From: Methylococcales bacterium
GTDB lineage: Bacteria > Pseudomonadota > Gammaproteobacteria > Methylococcales > Methylomonadaceae
DNA: 57,221 bases
Direction: 5' to 3'
Assembly (NCBI GenBank): GCA_028712795.1
Contig: JAQTPT010000021.1
Location: 1-57,221, forward strand
Shown: piece after piece, positions 53,092-57,221 of the stretch
How the letters are laid out: every line of letters begins with the position of its first letter
How positions within the stretch are numbered: the first letter of the stretch is position 1
Made by a program: the position numbers and the translations under genes
The notes under the pieces: model-generated
Seen by the model: only the letters and a program-made list of their open reading frames with translations
Databases searched by the model: none
Told to the model about the DNA's origin: nothing

Positions 53092-54498
53092 ATGCTTTTT
53101 GACACACTTCAATACTGGATTTTTTTTGCCACAGTTCTTGCTATTTATGGCAGCTTGGGCGTACGGAGCGGACGCGGTTTTTTGGTTTTTGTAAGTTTCG
53201 TTTTTTACGGATTCTGGGAACTGAAGTTTCTGATCCTGTTGGCTGGATCAACTGCTTTCAATTATTTTTCAGGTATCGCGATTGAATCAGCGCCTGAAAA
53301 CCGGCGTCGTATTTGGCTGATCCTCTCAATATCTGGGAATCTGTTAGTACTAGGCTTTTTCAAATATTACAATTTTTTCGTTGAATCTTTTGCTCAACTG
53401 TTCGGACTTGATCTAGATTCGTTTATTCTCAACATTATCCTTCCGGTCGGCGTAAGCTTCTTCACCTTTGAAGGAGTCGCCTATAATGTGGACGTTTATC
53501 ACAAGAAAGTTCAGGCACGACGCAACCTGCTCGATTTTGCACTATTCCTCTCATTCTTTCCTCATCTCGTCGCTGGACCGATCATTAGGCCGCATGATTT
53601 CTTTCCGCAGGTAGGCCCAAAATGGCGTATTGACGCAGTTGATTTTAAATGGGGAATGATGCAGATTATCAAGGGATTAATCAAGAAATGCGTATTCGCA
53701 GACGTCTTCGCTGTCCACGCCAACACTTATTTCGCTCAAACAGCGGCCTCTGGGCAAATCACCGCACTGATAGGCGTGCTTTCGTTTGGAATGCAGATAT
53801 ATTTTGATTTTGCCGGCTATACGGATATTGCTCGCGGCTGCGCGCGCTTGCTCGGATTTAAATTTCCACCCAATTTCGAGCGTCCTTATCTGACGTCCGA
53901 CATTAGCGAATTCTGGCGCAAATGGCACATTTCCCTTTCAACCTGGCTGCGTGATTATCTCTACATTCCATTGGGAGGAAACCGTAAGGGCATGCTCAAT
54001 ACCTACCGCAACTACTTGATCGTCATGGGGCTTGGCGGCCTTTGGCATGGCGCGAGCTGGAATTTCCTTATTTGGGGGTTATTTCACGGATGTCTGTTAT
54101 CAGCTCATCGTTTGTGGCTTGATTTTGGGCCTGCCAAAATCCGTAGCTGGATGCAGCACAATCTTGGTGCCGTTTTCGGGTGGATGCTTACGATGATTCT
54201 TGTATTCATTGGCTGGATTCCGTTTCGTGCCACCGATTGGCATCAAACCACCCGGATATTTGCCGACCTGCTCACTCCAGGGACCTACAATCTTACCTCG
54301 ATTCCGACCGAACTCCTTGTATTGACCGGCATATCCTTGGCATATTGCCTACTTGACCATAAGCGCTGGCTGGAACAGTGGATAGAAAGCCGAATCACTT
54401 TGTTACATTTTTCGATTACTGCCGGTTTCGCACTTTGGTTTCTCAGTCTCTTCATGCAGCGAAACAGCGCGATTCCTTTTCTCTATTTCCAATTCTGA
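53092..54498 (+). CDS. MBOAT-family O-acyltransferase (AlgI-like)
   Basis: 468 aa with about ten membrane helices. The MBOAT catalytic histidine is H319 in LGGLWHGASWNF. FPHLVAGPIIRPHDFFPQ and FWRKWHISLSTWLRDYLYIP are the AlgI-type motifs. It would pass acyl groups, most likely acetyl, across the inner membrane to the AlgJ-like partner, which would place them on the exported glycan. It is the last gene of the island. Confidence 0.92.
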   Translation: MLFDTLQYWIFFATVLAIYGSLGVRSGRGFLVFVSFVFYGFWELKFLILLAGSTAFNYFSGIAIESAPENRRRIWLILSISGNLLVLGFFKYYNFFVESFAQLFGLDLDSFILNIILPVGVSFFTFEGVAYNVDVYHKKVQARRNLLDFALFLSFFPHLVAGPIIRPHDFFPQVGPKWRIDAVDFKWGMMQIIKGLIKKCVFADVFAVHANTYFAQTAASGQITALIGVLSFGMQIYFDFAGYTDIARGCARLLGFKFPPNFERPYLTSDISEFWRKWHISLSTWLRDYLYIPLGGNRKGMLNTYRNYLIVMGLGGLWHGASWNFLIWGLFHGCLLSAHRLWLDFGPAKIRSWMQHNLGAVFGWMLTMILVFIGWIPFRATDWHQTTRIFADLLTPGTYNLTSIPTELLVLTGISLAYCLLDHKRWLEQWIESRITLLHFSITAGFALWFLSLFMQRNSAIPFLYFQF

Positions 54499-54728
54499 TT
54501 GCTTCTAAAAAAATCTAAGGTCAAGAAAATATAGTGAAAAATAAGGGGTCACCCATTAGCCTGCCGGGTCAATAGGCCAAACAAAAATTTCAAGCAAATT
54601 TTGACCTTTTTGTACGGTTCCATTTTCCACATCTACACATCCTGTTATAGAACCTAACTAAAACCGGCCAGGATAATTGACGCCGGACATTGCTGGTTTT
54701 TCTGCGATAACACCAAATACGAATTCAG

Positions 54729-54765
54729 CAAAAAAGTCCGGCACCTTAAGGATTTAAGGTACCGG
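54729..54765 (-). terminator. Terminator of the subtilisin-family protease gene
   Basis: Stem CCGGCACCTTAA (54738-54749) pairs with TTAAGGTACCGG (54754-54765) with one mismatch and a GGAT loop. On the minus strand it is followed by ACTTTTTT, and it lies about 90 bases after the protease stop. The rest of 54499-54851 holds no gene. Confidence 0.8.
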
Positions 54766-54851
54766 CTTCCAGAATGTTAAGTCAGAAGATTCAGGCTCTG
54801 TTTATCGCAGGGAAAAACGCGATAGTTTTCGTCCATAGCCACTGCTTATGT

Positions 54852-56960
54852 TTACGGAGGGGTTGTTGAACAGATATTGACATTGGTTACGGTATAAGTT
54901 GTTCCGCTCTTGGTCAAGTTAGCCACATACCAGAATCTATTTGCTGCTACTGCGCATGTGGCGGGAGGGGCCACATAAAACGGTCCTATAGAAGCTGCCC
55001 CGTTGAAAAATTGTGCAGAGGCTCCTGAACCAGTCCATAAGTGATTCCACTGTGTGCTGCCTATATTAGGGTTGTCCGCAAATACCTTATACACGCCGTT
55101 TGCCGCGCCGCTTCCGATCACGATTGTTTCCAAGGGTTTTAGATCGTTTATGGAATCGCGCGGAAATATAACAAACGGAGTTCCCGCTAAATCGCCTGGG
55201 TTACCCCAGTAAATGTAACCCCCGGACGGCAACTTCACAAAAAGATCAAGTTCCGTACCATTACAATTCGCCCCGCAGCCCGTAGTAGTAATCACAGGTT
55301 CCATGTTCCGCCAGTCCAGCGTAACAGTAGCGTTGCCCGTGGGTCTGAGTTTGGGCAGGGCGTCGTTATAGGGGCCTGCGACGGATGCGATACTGATGGG
55401 GTATCTTAGTATGGCGCTGACATAGCCGGCGCCAGATCCTCTAAGGTTTCTTAGAGTGCCGGCGGTAAGCCCTGTTATTGCATAGGAGCCGCCGGAGTTA
55501 GTTCCGCTCAATCCCAATAAAGTGGCTCCCGAATAAAGGGCCACGGTTTTAGGCGTAGTGACGGGGCTGGGCGCCTTGCCGGTAAAAGGATCAAGCACCC
55601 TGCCGACTATTGCCACTTCGGACGTGCCCAAGATAGCCTTTCTCACATCCACGCGTTTGGTCGCGGCGGCAAAACCGCAACTGACAGGCTGTCCCGTGGT
55701 CAATATTCTACTGACAAGACCGTCTCTCGTTAACGCAGGGAGTTGCCCCCAAACCAGCGCGGCGCTTCCCGCCACCACCGGAGACGCCATGGAGGTGCCG
55801 GAGAAGGATTCATAGCCCGCATTAGGCGTCGTGGACATGATGTCTGACCCCGGCGCGGCAATATTATAGAGAACGGGGTTGGTCGAAGGGCTGAAGTTTG
55901 AGAAAAACGACCGGCAATCATTGGTTTCCGTGGACATCACCCGTAGCGCAACATCCGGGTCTGCTCCTGGAAATGAAGGGGCGGTGCTACAGATGGAGCC
56001 GTTATTGCAATTGCCAGCGGCCGCAACCAACACTTTGCCGGCGGCCTTGATGAGATCCACTTGAGCGGCGATCAGGCTGCTGGCGCCGCCTCCAAGACTC
56101 ATATTGATCACTCTGGTTGGGGGAGTTGTGACTGCGATCCGCGCGTAAGACATGCCCTGGGCAACATCGAACCAACTTCCGGAGCCATCCGCACCCAAAA
56201 CTTTCACCGCCAAAATCTTGCAGTTAGGACAAACGCCTTCACCATAGCTTGCATTTCCCGCTCTAGCGGCGATGATGCCCGCGACATGCGTGCCATGGCC
56301 TGCGTCATCATAGGGATCGAAATTATTGGCGACCACGTTATACCCCAAGATCACTTTTCCTAATAAGTCGGGATGGGTGTAATCGACGCCGGTATCGATC
56401 ACCGCCACCGTTGGCGGCGTAAGAGACAAGACGGGCAGGGCTGCGGTTTTTCTGATCACCGTATGGTGCCACTGATAACCTGTCCCCGGATCGGCGGATA
56501 CAGACAGGGGACTTATATCCTGGATAAGGTTTTGTTTCATGCCTTTAAACGGGTCGCGTTTTGGCAATGAGCGGAATTGTGATTCTGGCTTAGGCGGAAC
56601 GCTTATGCGACCGTTTCTTTCAACATACAGTACATCGGGGCGTGCAGCCAGTGCCCTGGCAGCAGCCTCTACGGCGGCGTCCGATGAAAATTGCAGCAAC
56701 ACGGCGCTACCCGCTATTTGTTTTGCAACCTTCCCGCCTAAAGCCGACGCCGACTGGATGGCGCCTTGCGCACTGGCGCCATCCTTAACGCCGACAATCA
56801 ATTGGCCGGCAACATAATCCTTGCCGGCAACCAGTCCCGGTTCAAAGCCATAGCCTATTTTTTTTGAGAATGGGGTTGTTGGACCCCCAACTGCGTTTAT
56901 TGGACTCATGCATAAAAGCGTCAAACTAACCGCCATTGCATATAATACTTTCGTTTTCAT
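54852..56960 (-). CDS. S8 subtilisin-family serine protease, secreted
   Basis: 702 aa from the ATG at 56960 (GGAGAG just upstream; an earlier in-frame ATG at 56990 has none). Signal peptide at 1-24. Residues about 50-120 form an inhibitor-I9-like propeptide (AGQLIVGVKDGASAQGAI...LYVERNG). Catalytic triad D189 (VAVIDTGVDYTHPDLL), H222 (GHGTHVAGI) and S390 (FSGTSMASPVVAGSAALVWG), with oxyanion N317 in AAAGN. Paired Cys residues (CPNC, CNNGSICS) suggest disulfides. The C-terminal 250 residues are beta-rich with a CGANC motif and no autotransporter barrel. It probably acts outside the cell or in the periplasm. Confidence 0.92.
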   Translation of the reverse strand: MKTKVLYAMAVSLTLLCMSPINAVGGPTTPFSKKIGYGFEPGLVAGKDYVAGQLIVGVKDGASAQGAIQSASALGGKVAKQIAGSAVLLQFSSDAAVEAAARALAARPDVLYVERNGRISVPPKPESQFRSLPKRDPFKGMKQNLIQDISPLSVSADPGTGYQWHHTVIRKTAALPVLSLTPPTVAVIDTGVDYTHPDLLGKVILGYNVVANNFDPYDDAGHGTHVAGIIAARAGNASYGEGVCPNCKILAVKVLGADGSGSWFDVAQGMSYARIAVTTPPTRVINMSLGGGASSLIAAQVDLIKAAGKVLVAAAGNCNNGSICSTAPSFPGADPDVALRVMSTETNDCRSFFSNFSPSTNPVLYNIAAPGSDIMSTTPNAGYESFSGTSMASPVVAGSAALVWGQLPALTRDGLVSRILTTGQPVSCGFAAATKRVDVRKAILGTSEVAIVGRVLDPFTGKAPSPVTTPKTVALYSGATLLGLSGTNSGGSYAITGLTAGTLRNLRGSGAGYVSAILRYPISIASVAGPYNDALPKLRPTGNATVTLDWRNMEPVITTTGCGANCNGTELDLFVKLPSGGYIYWGNPGDLAGTPFVIFPRDSINDLKPLETIVIGSGAANGVYKVFADNPNIGSTQWNHLWTGSGASAQFFNGAASIGPFYVAPPATCAVAANRFWYVANLTKSGTTYTVTNVNICSTTPP

Positions 56961-57221
56961 TTTTGACTCTCCAATGGAATAAATATACATTGTTATGCTT
57001 TACCTTGTAATGCTCTGTCGAAAAGCTATTACAAAACCGGTAGTGAGATGTGCGAAGGCAAATCAATCCGCCAGCGTAATAAATTTTATTTGCTTTATAA
57101 CTAAAGTTTCGGAGTTCGTTTTTACCACCATAGCCGTTACTCATCGTTGATTTCCAAGGCTTCAAGCCTTAGCGTCCTGGCGTCAAGTTGCAGGACTTGC
57201 ACAAACAAGCACTCTATGTGT
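56961..57221. other. Protease upstream region, no gene seen
   Basis: 261 bases. Two small hairpins are present near the right edge: AAGGCT/AGCCTT around 57147-57161 and GTCCTG/CAGGAC around 57172-57194. They may belong to a repeat or element continuing past the window. Confidence 0.35.

Overview
This is chromosomal DNA from a Gram-negative bacterium, most likely a gammaproteobacterium. The evidence is a succinylase-type lysine/diaminopimelate gene set (dapC, dapD, a YffB-like gene and dapE together), a YehS (DUF1456) protein, SirB2, OmpA-type and lipoprotein envelope proteins, and ABC-dependent polysaccharide export. A methanotroph of the Methylococcales would fit, but no diagnostic methane gene lies in the window, so that placement is inference. 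I saw no tRNA, rRNA or CRISPR array.

Positions 1-24,000 are mostly housekeeping. They hold the 5' part of coaBC (cut by the window edge), an M48 lipoprotein protease and the dap cluster. A BglII-like endonuclease, an MT-A70 methyltransferase and yehS sit between dapD and the yffB-dapE pair. Next comes a four-gene operon of two DUF1538 membrane proteins, a PII-like regulator and a CBS protein. It is followed by a cold-shock protein facing an OB-like/TM2 membrane protein, a UspA protein, an ABC-F ATPase, MAPEG, a RelE-type toxin broken by a frameshift beside its antitoxin, YcxB, type II NADH dehydrogenase, an OmpA-family protein, SirB2, a nucleoside-phosphorylase-like protein and a sterol-desaturase-type hydroxylase. 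Two long stretches here (21.4-22.6 and 23.7-24.4 kb) hold only decayed sequence.

Positions 24,389-54,498 form a surface-polysaccharide island built around two ABC exporters. Both ATPases carry a C-terminal extension of the Wzt glycan-binding kind. The assembly genes are unusually fused: methyltransferase/coiled coil/two glycosyltransferases (27171-30056), methyltransferase/24 x 14-residue repeat rod/Pro-rich repeat/GT2/WbsX (37092-41516) and GT4/methyltransferase (47395-49284). With them are single-domain GT4, GT2, GT-C and methyltransferase genes, an LPG-synthase/flippase-like membrane protein, and an AlgJ/X-like plus MBOAT pair for O-acylation at the end. I read this as ABC-dependent synthesis of an O-antigen-like or capsular glycan. 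A methyltransferase tied to a coiled-coil rod resembles WbdD of E. coli O8/O9a, which caps the chain and sets its length. The rod here is encoded by near-identical 42-bp tandem units, so its length could change by recombination; this is the most interesting feature of the window.

The island shows heavy rearrangement: a truncated second wzt copy, a zeta-like toxin/antitoxin pair between the two wzt copies, a frameshifted DUF1640 gene between wzm and wzt, an IS5 remnant, a stem-bounded 161-bp element, a decayed methyltransferase and a HEPN/MNT pair. One of two 102-bp MITE-like elements supplies the start codon and first codons of the MNT gene. The window ends with a secreted subtilisin-family protease on the minus strand.
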